NCBI RefSeq assembly: GCF_000382385.1
Contig: NZ_KB908321.1
Location: forward strand, 216,278 to 280,277
From: Segatella maculosa DSM 19339 = JCM 15638
Lineage (GTDB): Bacteria > Bacteroidota > Bacteroidia > Bacteroidales > Bacteroidaceae
DNA length: 64,000 nucleotides
Reading direction: 5' to 3'
The notes beneath the pieces are model-generated. The model was not told where the DNA came from, searched no databases, and was given only the letters and a program-made list of their open reading frames with translations. Made by a program: the position numbers and the translations under genes. Shown piece by piece: positions 36,743-47,243 of the stretch. The stretch's first letter is position 1; every line of letters begins with the position of its first letter.

Positions 36743-36838
36743 ATACTTTTATTTGGAAAAACGGCAACGAAAAGGCAAAAAAATACGACGCTGGGCATTT
36801 TAGCCCGCAAGAATAACCGTGATGTCATGGAAAATAAG

Positions 36839-36846
36839 TAACTTTG
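36839..36846 (+). promoter_or_regulatory. -7 element of uvrA
   Basis: TAACTTTG, 25 nt before the uvrA ATG. No clear -33 sequence. Confidence 0.55.
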
Positions 36847-36871
36847 TGCGTCAACATCGCAAAAGTTTATC

Positions 36872-39691
36872 ATGGACGGATATATAGAAGTCAAGGGAGC
36901 GCGTGTCAACAACCTCAAGAACATTTCGCTCAAAATACCCCGCAATCAATTCATCACCGTGACGGGCGTCTCGGGCTCGGGCAAGTCGTCGCTTGCCTTC
37001 GACACGCTCTACGCCGAGGGGCAACGCCGCTATGTGGAGAGTCTTTCGGCATATGCCCGCCAGTTCTTGGGGCGCATGAGTAAGCCCGAATGCGATTTCA
37101 TCAACGGACTCCCACCGGCCATCGCCATCGAACAGAAGGTCATCGCACGCAATCCACGCTCAACCGTGGGCACCACCACTGAGATTTACGAATACATGCG
37201 TCTGCTCTATGCACGCATCGGGCGGACGTTCTCGCCCGTGAGCGGCGAGGAAGTGAAGCGCCACACGCCCGAAGATGTCGTCCGCTGCATCTGCGGCTAT
37301 TCCAAAGGAACGAAATTCATGATTCTCTCTCCGCTCCATGTCATTGAAGGCAGAACGCTGGGAAAGCAGTTGGAGATGTACATGCAAGAAGGGTATTCGC
37401 GCTTCTACAGCCGAGGAGAGGTCATGCGCATCGAAGACCTGCTGAACAGAGAAGACATCGATACGCAAGACCCGTCGGAGCTTTATCTGATTATCGCCCG
37501 CATGAGTGTAGATGACACGAAAGACGCCATATCACGCATGACCGACTCGGCCGAAACCGCCTTCTATGAGGGTGATGGGCTGTTGAAACTGGTGTTCCTT
37601 CCCGGCAATATCAGCTACGAGTTCTCAACACGCTTCGAAGCCGACGGTATCAAGTTCACAGAACCCAACGACAACATGTTCTCATTCAACTCTCCGTTGG
37701 GAGCCTGTCCTACCTGCGAGGGCTTCGGGAATATAATCGGGATCGACGAGAAGCTGGTCATTCCCAACTCGACGCTTAGTGTCTACGAAGGCTGCGTACA
37801 GTGCTGGCACGGAGACAAGATGGGCGGCTGGCAGACCGAATTCATCCGGCGTGCAGCCGCTGACGACTTTCCTATCTTTGAACCTTATTACAAGCTTGAA
37901 CGCAAGTATAAGGACATGCTTTGGCACGGCTTGCCTTGCGAAAAAGACCGCGATATACACGAAAAGGTCTGTATCGACGCTTTCTTTCAAATGGTGAAGG
38001 AAAACCAATACAAGATACAATATCGTGTGATGATGAGCCGCTACAGAGGAAAGACCGTGTGCCCCGACTGTCACGGAACGAAACTCAAGCAGGAGGCCAC
38101 GTGGGTGAAAGTGGGCGGAAGAAGCATCACCGAACTTGTGGAGATGCCAATCGGTAAGTTGAAGACGTGGTTCGACGAACTTCGGCTCGACGAACACGAA
38201 GCAGAGATTGCCAAGCGGCTGCTCACGGAAATCAAGAACCGATTGAATTTCCTTGTCGAGGTCGGGCTGAGTTATCTGACACTCAACCGACAGTCCAGCA
38301 CGCTCAGCGGCGGCGAAAGTCAGCGTATCAACCTCACTACGTCTTTGGGCTCGTCGCTTGTCGGTTCGTTATACATACTCGACGAGCCGAGCATCGGACT
38401 TCACAGCCGAGACACCGACCGGTTGATACGCGTGCTGAAAAACCTTCAGAAACTGGGCAACACCGTTATGGTCGTAGAACATGATGAAGAAATCATGCGA
38501 GCGTCTGATTATTTAATTGATATTGGTCCCGACGCAGGCGACCACGGAGGCGAGGTCGTCTTTCAGGGAAGTACAGACGTGCTGGAGCGCAGTGGCCGAG
38601 CATTGCTTGAGGAATATCCGCGCTCGCACACCATCAAATATCTGGCGCATCAAGAAACAATTGCCACACCAAAGTCGAGGCGCAAGTGGAACCGCGCGAT
38701 CGAGCTACGAGGAGCGCGTATGAACAATCTTCGCGGTATCGATGTCAAAATCCCACTCAATGCGTTCACTTGCGTGACGGGCGTCTCAGGATCGGGCAAG
38801 TCGAGCCTCGTCAAAGGCATTCTCTATCCAGCCATCAAACGCCGCTTAGACGAAGTGGCCGACGCACCGGGCGAATACACTGCGCTCGAAGGAGATTGGC
38901 AGGAAATCAAGCACGCGGAGTTCGTAGACCAGAATCCCATCGGGAAGAGCACGCGCTCCAACCCGGCTACTTACGTGAAAGCCTATGAAAGCATCAGGCA
39001 ACTCTTCGCCGAACAGCCTCTCGCCAAGCAGATGGGCTTCACGGCACAGTATTTTTCGTTCAACACCGAGGGCGGACGATGCGAGGAATGCAAGGGGGCC
39101 GGCGTCATCAACGTCGAGATGCAGTTCATGGCCGATTTGGTATTGGAGTGCGAGAGTTGCCATGGCCAGCGCTTCAAGCGCGATGTTCTGGAGGTGAGAT
39201 TCCACGGAAAGAACATCAACGACGTGCTTTGCATGACGGTTTCGGAGGCCATAACATTCTTCGCCGCGCATCAACAGAAAACGATCGTCGCCCGACTCAA
39301 GCCGCTGGAAGACGTCGGCCTCGGCTACATCAAACTCGGGCAGAATTCGAGCACACTTTCCGGTGGCGAGAACCAACGCGTGAAGCTGGCCTTCTTCATC
39401 GGGCAAGAAAAGCAGGAACCGACGCTGTTTATCTTCGACGAGCCTACCACCGGGCTGCACTTCCACGATATCCAACGTTTGCTCGGAGCTTTCAATGCCC
39501 TCATTGAGCGCGGCCACACAATATTGGTCGTCGAACACAACACGGACGTCATTAAATGCGCCGACTATGTGATTGACCTTGGGCCCGACGGCGGCGACAA
39601 AGGCGGAAGCGTCGTTTTCGAGGGCACACCCGAAGCGCTCGCACAATGTAAGGAAAGTATCACGGCCCGCTTTCTGGCGGCGAAACTCTAA
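36872..39691 (+). CDS. uvrA: Excinuclease ABC subunit A
   Basis: A 939-residue damage-recognition ATPase of nucleotide excision repair. The first Walker A is VTGVSGSGKSSLAFDTL (residues 30-46), the second at about 636-644 (VTGVSGSGKSSL). ABC signatures are LSGGESQR and LSGGENQRVKLA, and Walker B motifs LDEPSIGLH and FDEPTTGLHF. Zinc-type Cys pairs are visible in CPTCEGFG, CPDCHGTK, CEECKGAG and CESCHGQRF. Length is normal, and all motifs are intact. It starts 25 nt after TAACTTTG. Confidence 0.98.
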   Translation: MDGYIEVKGARVNNLKNISLKIPRNQFITVTGVSGSGKSSLAFDTLYAEGQRRYVESLSAYARQFLGRMSKPECDFINGLPPAIAIEQKVIARNPRSTVGTTTEIYEYMRLLYARIGRTFSPVSGEEVKRHTPEDVVRCICGYSKGTKFMILSPLHVIEGRTLGKQLEMYMQEGYSRFYSRGEVMRIEDLLNREDIDTQDPSELYLIIARMSVDDTKDAISRMTDSAETAFYEGDGLLKLVFLPGNISYEFSTRFEADGIKFTEPNDNMFSFNSPLGACPTCEGFGNIIGIDEKLVIPNSTLSVYEGCVQCWHGDKMGGWQTEFIRRAAADDFPIFEPYYKLERKYKDMLWHGLPCEKDRDIHEKVCIDAFFQMVKENQYKIQYRVMMSRYRGKTVCPDCHGTKLKQEATWVKVGGRSITELVEMPIGKLKTWFDELRLDEHEAEIAKRLLTEIKNRLNFLVEVGLSYLTLNRQSSTLSGGESQRINLTTSLGSSLVGSLYILDEPSIGLHSRDTDRLIRVLKNLQKLGNTVMVVEHDEEIMRASDYLIDIGPDAGDHGGEVVFQGSTDVLERSGRALLEEYPRSHTIKYLAHQETIATPKSRRKWNRAIELRGARMNNLRGIDVKIPLNAFTCVTGVSGSGKSSLVKGILYPAIKRRLDEVADAPGEYTALEGDWQEIKHAEFVDQNPIGKSTRSNPATYVKAYESIRQLFAEQPLAKQMGFTAQYFSFNTEGGRCEECKGAGVINVEMQFMADLVLECESCHGQRFKRDVLEVRFHGKNINDVLCMTVSEAITFFAAHQQKTIVARLKPLEDVGLGYIKLGQNSSTLSGGENQRVKLAFFIGQEKQEPTLFIFDEPTTGLHFHDIQRLLGAFNALIERGHTILVVEHNTDVIKCADYVIDLGPDGGDKGGSVVFEGTPEALAQCKESITARFLAAKL

Positions 39692-39697
39692 GCCAAC

Positions 39698-40582
39698 ATC
39701 AAAACAGAACTGAGCATACTCGTCCCCTGCTACAACTGCCGATGTGTAGCACTCGTCAAGGCGCTGGCCATGCAATGCGAAAACATTGAGGGCCTGCGCT
39801 ACGAAATCATCGTCGCCGACGACGGAAGCACAGACACACACGCGCGCCTCACCAACAAAGAGATGCTCGAGCTCGCGAACGTCGTCTACCTGCAACGCCG
39901 TGAAAACGTCGGGCGCGCACGCATCAGGAACGTCCTTGCGCGCCGGGCGACGAGCGCGTGGCTGCTGTTTGTCGACAGCGACATGACCGTCTGCCGAGAC
40001 GACTTCGTCCTGCGCTACGCCGAACTCGACGACGCCTATGAAGTGGCCTGCGGCGGCTATCTGCTCGGCGACGCGAAGGGCAACAACCTGCGATTCCTCT
40101 ATGAAAAACAAGCCGCCGACAGCAACACGCTCGCCCGCCGCAATTTTCACCCCTATCACAACCTCCACACGGCCAATCTCCTGATGCGACGTGAAACGGC
40201 GTTCGCCCACCCCTTCGACGAGCGTTTCCGCCGTTACGGCTATGAGGACGTGCTCCTCGGGAAGCAACTCATGCAGGCCGGCACACGCATCATTCACATA
40301 GACAACCCCTTGCTCTTCGCAGATTTCGAGAGCAACACGCATTTCATGCAAAAAACCGAAGAGGCCCTGCAGACGCTCCATACATTCCGCGAAGAACTCC
40401 GGGGATTTTCGCGGCTGCTCGACGTGGCCGACAAAATCAGGCGCCTGCATCTGCAGCCACTCGTTGATTTCTATTGGAAACGAAGAAAGAAATCATGGCG
40501 CGCATGCCTGTGCGGCAATCAGCCGAAGCTGAAATGCTACAAATACTATAGATTGGGCTATTTCCTCTCACTTTTTTCATAA
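39698..40582 (+). CDS. Family 2 glycosyltransferase with a non-standard start codon
   Basis: A GT-A fold transferase. The family opening (LSILVPCYNC), the ADDGSTD sugar-nucleotide site and the VDSDMTV DXD motif are all in one frame, but the first ATG of that frame (39770) comes after VPCYN. Upstream only ATC (39698), CTG (39710) and no ATG, GTG or TTG exist before the uvrA stop, which is in the same frame 6 nt earlier. Translation probably begins at ATC 39698 (IKTELSILVPCYN, 294 residues), perhaps helped by coupling to uvrA, or the gene lost its ATG. C-terminal motifs such as GYEDVLLGKQL fit. Acceptor and sugar unknown. Confidence 0.8.
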   Translation: MKTELSILVPCYNCRCVALVKALAMQCENIEGLRYEIIVADDGSTDTHARLTNKEMLELANVVYLQRRENVGRARIRNVLARRATSAWLLFVDSDMTVCRDDFVLRYAELDDAYEVACGGYLLGDAKGNNLRFLYEKQAADSNTLARRNFHPYHNLHTANLLMRRETAFAHPFDERFRRYGYEDVLLGKQLMQAGTRIIHIDNPLLFADFESNTHFMQKTEEALQTLHTFREELRGFSRLLDVADKIRRLHLQPLVDFYWKRRKKSWRACLCGNQPKLKCYKYYRLGYFLSLFS

Positions 40583-40584
40583 GA

Positions 40585-40820
40585 GAGGGAGAGCCTCCCC
40601 CGGCCCCTCCGAAGGAGGGGGGCGCGAACGAGCGGGAACCCACCCCGGCCCTCCCAAAGGGAGGGAGCCATAGCTTGCGGACAAATTTTCTCAAGTTTCT
40701 GCTCCCTCCCTTCGGGAGGGTTGGGGTGGGTTGTCAGTTTCTGCTCCCCTCCTTTGGAGGGGCCGGGGGAGGCTCCCAATTTCTGCTCCCTCCCTTTGGG
40801 AGGGCTTGGGTAAGTTTAAT
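40585..40820. repeat. GC-rich dyad repeats, 42-nt unit
   Basis: CTGCTCCC recurs at 40699, 40741 and 40783, 42 nt apart, each followed by a CCTCC(C)TTTGG(G)AGGG dyad. Inverted copies lie at 40590-40670. It is the same family as the left edge of the window. Repeats of this GC-rich kind are widespread in Bacteroidetes genomes. Confidence 0.85.
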
Positions 40821-40849
40821 TTTTTTTGCAGCCAACAATAATTTCCGCG

Positions 40850-41235
40850 CGGAAATTGGAATTTCTAATCAGGAAACGGTAATTTCTACTCGGAAACTCG
40901 AGTTTCTGGACAACCAACGACAATTTTTGTAAAGAATTCTTGGTTTCTAAGCAGAAAACGCTGTATTGTGTCAAGAATTTTGGAATTCTAAGCAAAAAAC
41001 AGAAAATTTTGTAAAGAATTCGCGAATTTTTTGCAGAAAATGGAAAATTTCGCTCAGAATTCCAAAATTCTTGACAAAAATTCTCATTTTCTGCTCAGAA
41101 TTCCAAAATTCTTGGCAAAATACAGCGATTTCTGCTCGGAATTCACAAATTCTTGATAAAAATCGGAAAATTCTGCTCAGAATTTGCAAATTTTTGATGC
41201 CTTACAGCGATTTTTGATGAAAAACATGCGTTTCT
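40850..41235. repeat. AT-rich tandem array, about ten 41-nt units
   Basis: AGAATTC- or GGAAATT-like words recur at 40850, 40891, 40932, 40973, 41014, 41055, 41096, 41137 and 41178, exactly 41 nt apart. Units have the dyad AGAATT-CCA-AAATTCT and a second half like TACAGCGATTTCTGCT. It directly follows the GC-rich array, as at the left edge of the window, and ends about 100 nt before the YycJ promoter. Confidence 0.9.
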
Positions 41236-41328
41236 GAACAGAAAATAGCTTCGTTCTGTCCTTCGAAAGGAGCGGAAAGTGAGCCGCACCTATAAAACTG
41301 TTAATTCGCGAGAAAGACGGACAAAACC

Positions 41329-41360
41329 TTTGGCTATTTCGCCTTTTCTTGATAATTTTG
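41329..41360 (+). promoter_or_regulatory. Promoter of the YycJ-like gene
   Basis: TTTG (41329-41332) and TAATTTTG (41353-41360), 20 nt apart, 18 nt before the ATG at 41379. Confidence 0.8.
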
Positions 41361-41378
41361 CAGGAAAACATCAAATAC

Positions 41379-42182
41379 ATGCTGAAATTTATTTCGTTCG
41401 GCAGTGGCAGTAGCGGTAATTGCTATTGTCTGTTCACCGAGACAGACGGAATCCTCATAGACGCCGGCTTGGGGCTCCGCACGCTGAAGAAACATTTCAA
41501 GGATTACGGCCTTCGGCTGGCCGATATCAACAGTTTACTGGTTACGCACGACCATGCCGACCATATTAAGTCGGCGGGAAGCCTGAGCCACGACTTCGAC
41601 ATCGACGTCTATGCAACGCGGAAGGTGCATGCGGGCATCGAACAGAATTACAGTGTAAAAACAAAGGTCGAGCCCCGGCACGTCAAGGTGATTGAGCAGG
41701 GAACGCCCTTTTTGCTCGGTTCGTTCGCCATCACACCCTTCAACGTGCCTCACGACAGCTCGGACAACGTGGGATATAAGGTGGTGTGCGGCGAGGTCGT
41801 CTTCGTACTCATGACGGACATCGGCCACGTCACGCAGGAGATAAGAAACTTCGTCGGCGAGGCAAATTATCTCGTGATTGAGGCCAACCACGACGAAGAA
41901 ATGCTGGCCGGAGGTGCTTATCCGCAACATCTGAAGGAGCGAATACTCGGCCCCAACGGTCATCTGGCCAACGCGGCCTGCGGAAGGGTCATCGCCGAGT
42001 GTGCGACCCCTTCCTTGCGGAAAGTTTGGCTGTGCCACCTGAGCGAGGAGAATAATCATCCGGTTTTGGCCCAGAAAACAGTGGAGAATGTCCTTCGCGC
42101 GCATGGGATTGTCGCGGGCGTCGATTTTACGGTCGAAGTGCTCAAGCGAAAAGTGCCGACGGGCGTCTACGAGCTCGTCTGA
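41379..42182 (+). CDS. MBL-fold metallohydrolase, YycJ/WalJ family
   Basis: A 267-residue metallo-beta-lactamase-fold protein. It opens with MLKFISFGSGSSGNCYC, has ILIDAGLGLRTLKKH and the zinc motif VTHDHADHIKSAG, and later HDSSDNVGYKV, MTDIGHV and VIEANHDEEML. This fits YycJ/WalJ, a predicted 5' exonuclease linked to mismatch or wall-regulon functions in Firmicutes. The start at 41379 is set by the promoter; an in-frame ATG at 41349 lies upstream of the -7 element. Confidence 0.9.
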   Translation: MLKFISFGSGSSGNCYCLFTETDGILIDAGLGLRTLKKHFKDYGLRLADINSLLVTHDHADHIKSAGSLSHDFDIDVYATRKVHAGIEQNYSVKTKVEPRHVKVIEQGTPFLLGSFAITPFNVPHDSSDNVGYKVVCGEVVFVLMTDIGHVTQEIRNFVGEANYLVIEANHDEEMLAGGAYPQHLKERILGPNGHLANAACGRVIAECATPSLRKVWLCHLSEENNHPVLAQKTVENVLRAHGIVAGVDFTVEVLKRKVPTGVYELV

Positions 42183-42186
42183 TGCG

Positions 42187-44397
42187 TCAGAAAGGCATTC
42201 CGACGGCAAAGTGGAAGGTGAAATCGCGCCCGAAGGCCGGATGAAGCAGCGCGTAGTGTTCATTCTGCGTGCGATAGGCAGGATTGATGGCCTTCATGCC
42301 CATGTCGAAGCGTAGAACGAAGTAATCGAAGTTCAGGCGCAGTCCGACGCCGTAAGCCACGGCAATCTGCTTGTAGAACGAGCCGAGTTTGAACTGTCCG
42401 CCCGGCTGCTCGGCATAGCTGCGCAGCGTCCAGATATTCCCGGCATCAACGAAGGCCGCTCCGTTCAACTTCCAGAAAAGATAAGTGCGATACTCGAGAT
42501 TCAGGTCGAGCTTCATGTCTCCCGTTTGGTTAATGAAGTCGATGCGCCCGTTCGAGCCTCTGAAACTTCCGGGGCCGAGGCTGCGCACGCTCCAACCGCG
42601 CACGCTGTTGGCACCACCCGAGAAATATCGTTTTTCGAAGGGCAAGACGGTGCTGTTTCCGTAGGGCCACGCTATTCCGAGGCCTACGTGCATGGCCAGC
42701 GTGTTGCGGCTGTCGAAATTCAGCAAGCGCGTATAGTCGGCGTCGAACTTTGCGTATTGCGCATAGGCAATATTGAACAGCGTGTGCTGTCCGCTGGCGT
42801 TCTGCTTGAAACGAAAGGCGGCCGACAGCCCGTCCAGCAAATTTCCTGCAGTTTCGATGTTGGCCCGGAGTGCGTTCTGCCCGTCGTTGTAGGTCAATCC
42901 GGCCCCAACCTTCATGATGAATAAATCTTCGTAGTTGTAACGCAGAATGGCGTTGCGGTTGTTCGGGCTGTCGAGGTAATCGTGCTTAAACGTCGGGCTT
43001 ATCCACGGCATATAGACATAATTCAGGTCCAGCAGGTCTACCCTGTAATTAATATGATGGCGAGGCTCAGCCCAACGATAGCGCCAGCCCGCCGAGAACA
43101 CGCGACGATGGAACTCCGGGCGGTTCTGCGAATTATAGCCTAACGAAAGCTCGGACGTAGCCAAGCTGCGACGTTTGAACGTAGGCGAAAGGAAGGGAGC
43201 CAGAAAGCGCGGGAATTGTAACCGACCATCAATGCCGTACTCCACGTAGTTCTGGTTCTGATAACCCTCAAGTCCGGTGATTGCTTCAAAGGCGCTGCGT
43301 AGCCGCACGGTCAGAAGCTCAGAACCATGGAAGAAGTTGCGGTTCTCCCACGTCAGACTGGCAGCCGCTCCCAAATCGCCCGCGGTGTTCGTGCCTTCCG
43401 GCTGGAACGAGAGCGTGTTGGGCTTGTTGGTGCTGATTTGAATGCTGCAGTCGAGCACGGTCGTGTCGGGACGCTCGTTGAAACGGATATTGGTGTATTT
43501 CACGGCCTGCAGCCTGGAGAATTTGTTGTAAGTTTCTTGTAGGGCCTCGCTGCTGTAGAGACTTTTCTCATCGAACATGGTTGCGTTGCGCAGCACCTGC
43601 TCGCGCAGATGCAATCGGCCGTCGTCGTCGCCGCTCGCATACGAAATACTGTCAACCACATAACGTGGGTGCGGCTCGGGCGAGGCGTCGGACCGGAACG
43701 GCATCAGGTGGAGCGTGAGATTGATGTCGCGGCTGTCGCGCGCCGAGTCGGCACTGAATCGAATGAAATCCTTGTGAAACTTATAATATCCGTGGTTTTG
43801 CAGGAAGCTCGTCAGGTTACGCCGCTCCGCATTGAGCGCATCCACCGTGAACCGGCTTCCCGATGTCAGCGTGGGCTTAAAGCAGTCGCGCCCGCTACGC
43901 ACCTCCATCAAGTGGGCGATGGCACTGTCCTGAATATCATAGCGCAGTGATGCGATGCGATAAGGCTCGCCGGGATAAAGCCGGTAGACGACTTCGACCT
44001 TCTTCCTCCCCCGTATTCGGGTCAGCAATTCCGTGCGTGCGTGCATATACCCCATGTTCCGCATGGCCGTCGTCAGGTCGTCCATGGAGCGGCGGGCCTG
44101 CAATGTGTCGAAAACCACGGGTGCCTCGCCGACATGCTTCAGCATGCGATTGAGCCATTTCGTGGAGTCTCTGCCCGCCAGACTGTAAGTTCCCAGCGGA
44201 ATTCTGAAGAGCGAGAACCAGCGAGAGTTGCCCTGCTGGCGCACGTAAGTCTGAAGCGTCGAAGCATCGAGCGACTTGTCGGCGGTCTCCACTCTGACTT
44301 TGTCGAGCAGGTAACTACCCTCCGGGACGAACTTCGACGCATTGCAACCCATCAGCAACAAGGGAGTCGTCAATATGTAAACCCATCTGAATTTCAT
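42187..44397 (-). CDS. tamL: TamL-like BamA/TamA-family outer membrane lipoprotein
   Basis: A 736-residue outer membrane assembly protein of the Omp85 superfamily. The start at 44397 gives a lipoprotein signal (LLLMGC, Cys18). POTRA-like domains follow up to about residue 370 (ASKFVPEGSYLLDKVRVE, YRLYPGEPYRI). The C-terminal barrel carries the Omp85 marks RYFSGGANSVRGW and KLDLNLEYRTYLFWKLNGAAFVDAGNIW, with a terminal Phe. The lipid anchor is typical of Bacteroidetes TamL, which works with a TamB-like protein; no tamB is in this window. The promoter overlaps the leader. Confidence 0.88.
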   Translation of the reverse strand: MKFRWVYILTTPLLLMGCNASKFVPEGSYLLDKVRVETADKSLDASTLQTYVRQQGNSRWFSLFRIPLGTYSLAGRDSTKWLNRMLKHVGEAPVVFDTLQARRSMDDLTTAMRNMGYMHARTELLTRIRGRKKVEVVYRLYPGEPYRIASLRYDIQDSAIAHLMEVRSGRDCFKPTLTSGSRFTVDALNAERRNLTSFLQNHGYYKFHKDFIRFSADSARDSRDINLTLHLMPFRSDASPEPHPRYVVDSISYASGDDDGRLHLREQVLRNATMFDEKSLYSSEALQETYNKFSRLQAVKYTNIRFNERPDTTVLDCSIQISTNKPNTLSFQPEGTNTAGDLGAAASLTWENRNFFHGSELLTVRLRSAFEAITGLEGYQNQNYVEYGIDGRLQFPRFLAPFLSPTFKRRSLATSELSLGYNSQNRPEFHRRVFSAGWRYRWAEPRHHINYRVDLLDLNYVYMPWISPTFKHDYLDSPNNRNAILRYNYEDLFIMKVGAGLTYNDGQNALRANIETAGNLLDGLSAAFRFKQNASGQHTLFNIAYAQYAKFDADYTRLLNFDSRNTLAMHVGLGIAWPYGNSTVLPFEKRYFSGGANSVRGWSVRSLGPGSFRGSNGRIDFINQTGDMKLDLNLEYRTYLFWKLNGAAFVDAGNIWTLRSYAEQPGGQFKLGSFYKQIAVAYGVGLRLNFDYFVLRFDMGMKAINPAYRTQNEHYALLHPAFGRDFTFHFAVGMPF

Positions 44398-44404
44398 AGG
44401 CTTG

Positions 44405-44436
44405 CAAAGATAAGCTTTTTTTCCGGAATATGCAAA
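44405..44436 (-). promoter_or_regulatory. Promoter of tamL, nearly touching the ATG
   Basis: On the minus strand TTTG (44436-44433) and TATCTTTG (44412-44405), 20 nt apart. Seven bases lie between the -7 element and the ATG at 44397. Confidence 0.8.
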
Positions 44437-44571
44437 TCCACCAAGTGGGCCTACGGGGCCGAACACGTGCTATGCCCCCTCCCCGTTTGCTCTGTCCAGT
44501 AGTTGAAACCATCGCAAGACGAGCCCGCTTTGCACCGTGGTTTTCGGCCTCGCCCGACCGGGTTTCCCATC

Positions 44572-44668
44572 TCAGCCATCTTGCTTTGCAATATCAGCCA
44601 TTTCGCCTCGTAATATCAGCTATATTGCGGCCTGATTTCAGCCATTTCACACGGCACAATGGCTGACC
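44572..44668. repeat. TCAGCCAT array, 22-nt unit, copy 3
   Basis: Units at 44572, 44594, 44616 and 44638 (TCAGCCAT/TCAGCTAT) and an inverted one at 44660 (TGGCTGAC), all 22 nt apart. It lies between the divergent tamL and ABC-F promoters. Bases 44437-44571 hold nothing I recognise. Confidence 0.9.
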
Positions 44669-44702
44669 TTCCCCTCTCATTTCAATTACATCCCATTCTC
44701 GC

Positions 44703-44757
44703 GTTCGTGAGACCCGGGTCTCGCGCTCATGAGACCCGGGTCTCACGCTCGTGACAT
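44703..44757. repeat. GAGACCCGGGTCTC array, 22-nt unit
   Basis: G(T/C)TC(G/A)TGA recurs at 44703, 44725 and 44747, 22 nt apart, enclosing two perfect 14-bp palindromes GAGACCCGGGTCTC. It follows the TCAGCCAT array by about 35 nt. Confidence 0.88.
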
Positions 44758-44866
44758 CCCCCTCTCACTTCAATATCCCGCGAGGCAAGGATAAACCGAC
44801 TATGTTAAAAAGAACTAATGGAACGGGGTGCAAGATGGATAAATCGGAAATATAAAGTTTTTTGTT

Positions 44867-44874
44867 TACCTTTG
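44867..44874 (+). promoter_or_regulatory. -7 element of the ABC-F gene
   Basis: TACCTTTG, 38 nt before the ATG at 44913. The -33 is weak. Confidence 0.6.
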
Positions 44875-44909
44875 CACGCGAATTTCAATGAACAAGGTAA
44901 TAAGACTAA

Positions 44910-46532
<1,623 letters not shown>

Positions 46533-46539
46533 ACAAAAG

Positions 46540-46605
46540 AATGCCTGAAACCTATGTCTCATTTTCTTTCGGGAGATGTCTGAATTGGCTTCAGGCATTG
46601 TTTTG
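46540..46605 (+). terminator. Terminator of the ABC-F gene
   Basis: AATGCCTGAA (46540-46549) pairs perfectly with TTCAGGCATT (46590-46599) across a long loop, with GTTTT after it. Confidence 0.65.
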
Positions 46606-46645
46606 GCATGCATTTTGCCCTATTCCACAATAAAAACATATAATA

Positions 46646-47224
46646 ATGAAAAAAGAAGAAGACATAAAGCTAAACGAGAACACGTCGGCTGAAGAGATGG
46701 AAAACCTCGAAGACCGTCAGACTGTGGATAATGAAGACGCCGTCAATGAGGTTGAGCCCGAAGAAATGGGAGAAAGCAAAGACTCGGTTGAGGCTTTGAA
46801 AGAAGAGAACAGTAAGCTGAAGGATCAATTGCTGCGCACAATTGCAGAGTTCGACAACTTCCGTAAACGTACAAATAAAGAAAAGGCAGAACTCATTTTG
46901 AATGGCGGCAAGAAGACGATAACAGATATCCTGCCCGTACTTGACGACTTTGAGCGTGCACTTGAAGACAAGAGCGACGATCCGGTTGCTATCAAAGAAG
47001 GCATGCAGATGATTTTCAACAAATTCGTGAAGACACTTGAAGGAATGGGAGTAAAGAAGATTGAAACCAATGAGGCTGACTTCAATACCGACTATCACGA
47101 AGCTATTGCCATGGTTCCGGGAGTGGGCGAAGACAAGAAAGGTAAGGTTATCGACTGTGTTCAGACGGGCTATACCATGAACAATCAGGTAATCAGACAT
47201 GCAAAGGTAGCCGTAGGACAATAA
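46646..47224 (+). CDS. grpE: Nucleotide exchange factor GrpE
   Basis: A 192-residue cochaperone that releases ADP from DnaK. It has an acidic N terminus (residues 1-55), a long dimer helix ([30 protein letters not shown]) and the C-terminal beta wing with [20 protein letters not shown] and the hallmark [17 protein letters not shown]. dnaJ follows 19 nt downstream; dnaK is not in the window. Confidence 0.97.
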   Translation: MKKEEDIKLNENTSAEEMENLEDRQTVDNEDAVNEVEPEEMGESKDSVEALKEENSKLKDQLLRTIAEFDNFRKRTNKEKAELILNGGKKTITDILPVLDDFERALEDKSDDPVAIKEGMQMIFNKFVKTLEGMGVKKIETNEADFNTDYHEAIAMVPGVGEDKKGKVIDCVQTGYTMNNQVIRHAKVAVGQ

Positions 47225-47243
47225 TAAAAGGTATAGAACAGAC

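Noticed and set aside
38846-40450. A 534-codon open frame antisense to uvrA and the glycosyltransferase
   Set aside because: It spans two well-supported genes on the other strand and has no recognisable domain.
40585-41235. Insertion sequence or MITE remnant
   Set aside because: No transposase frame, no clear terminal inverted repeats and no target duplication can be seen; the internal structure is a regular tandem array.
44703-44757. Operator or restriction-site cluster at the GAGACCCGGGTCTC palindromes
   Set aside because: The palindromes are part of a 22-nt array like the others, and no regulator or modification gene is beside them, so I kept them as a repeat only.
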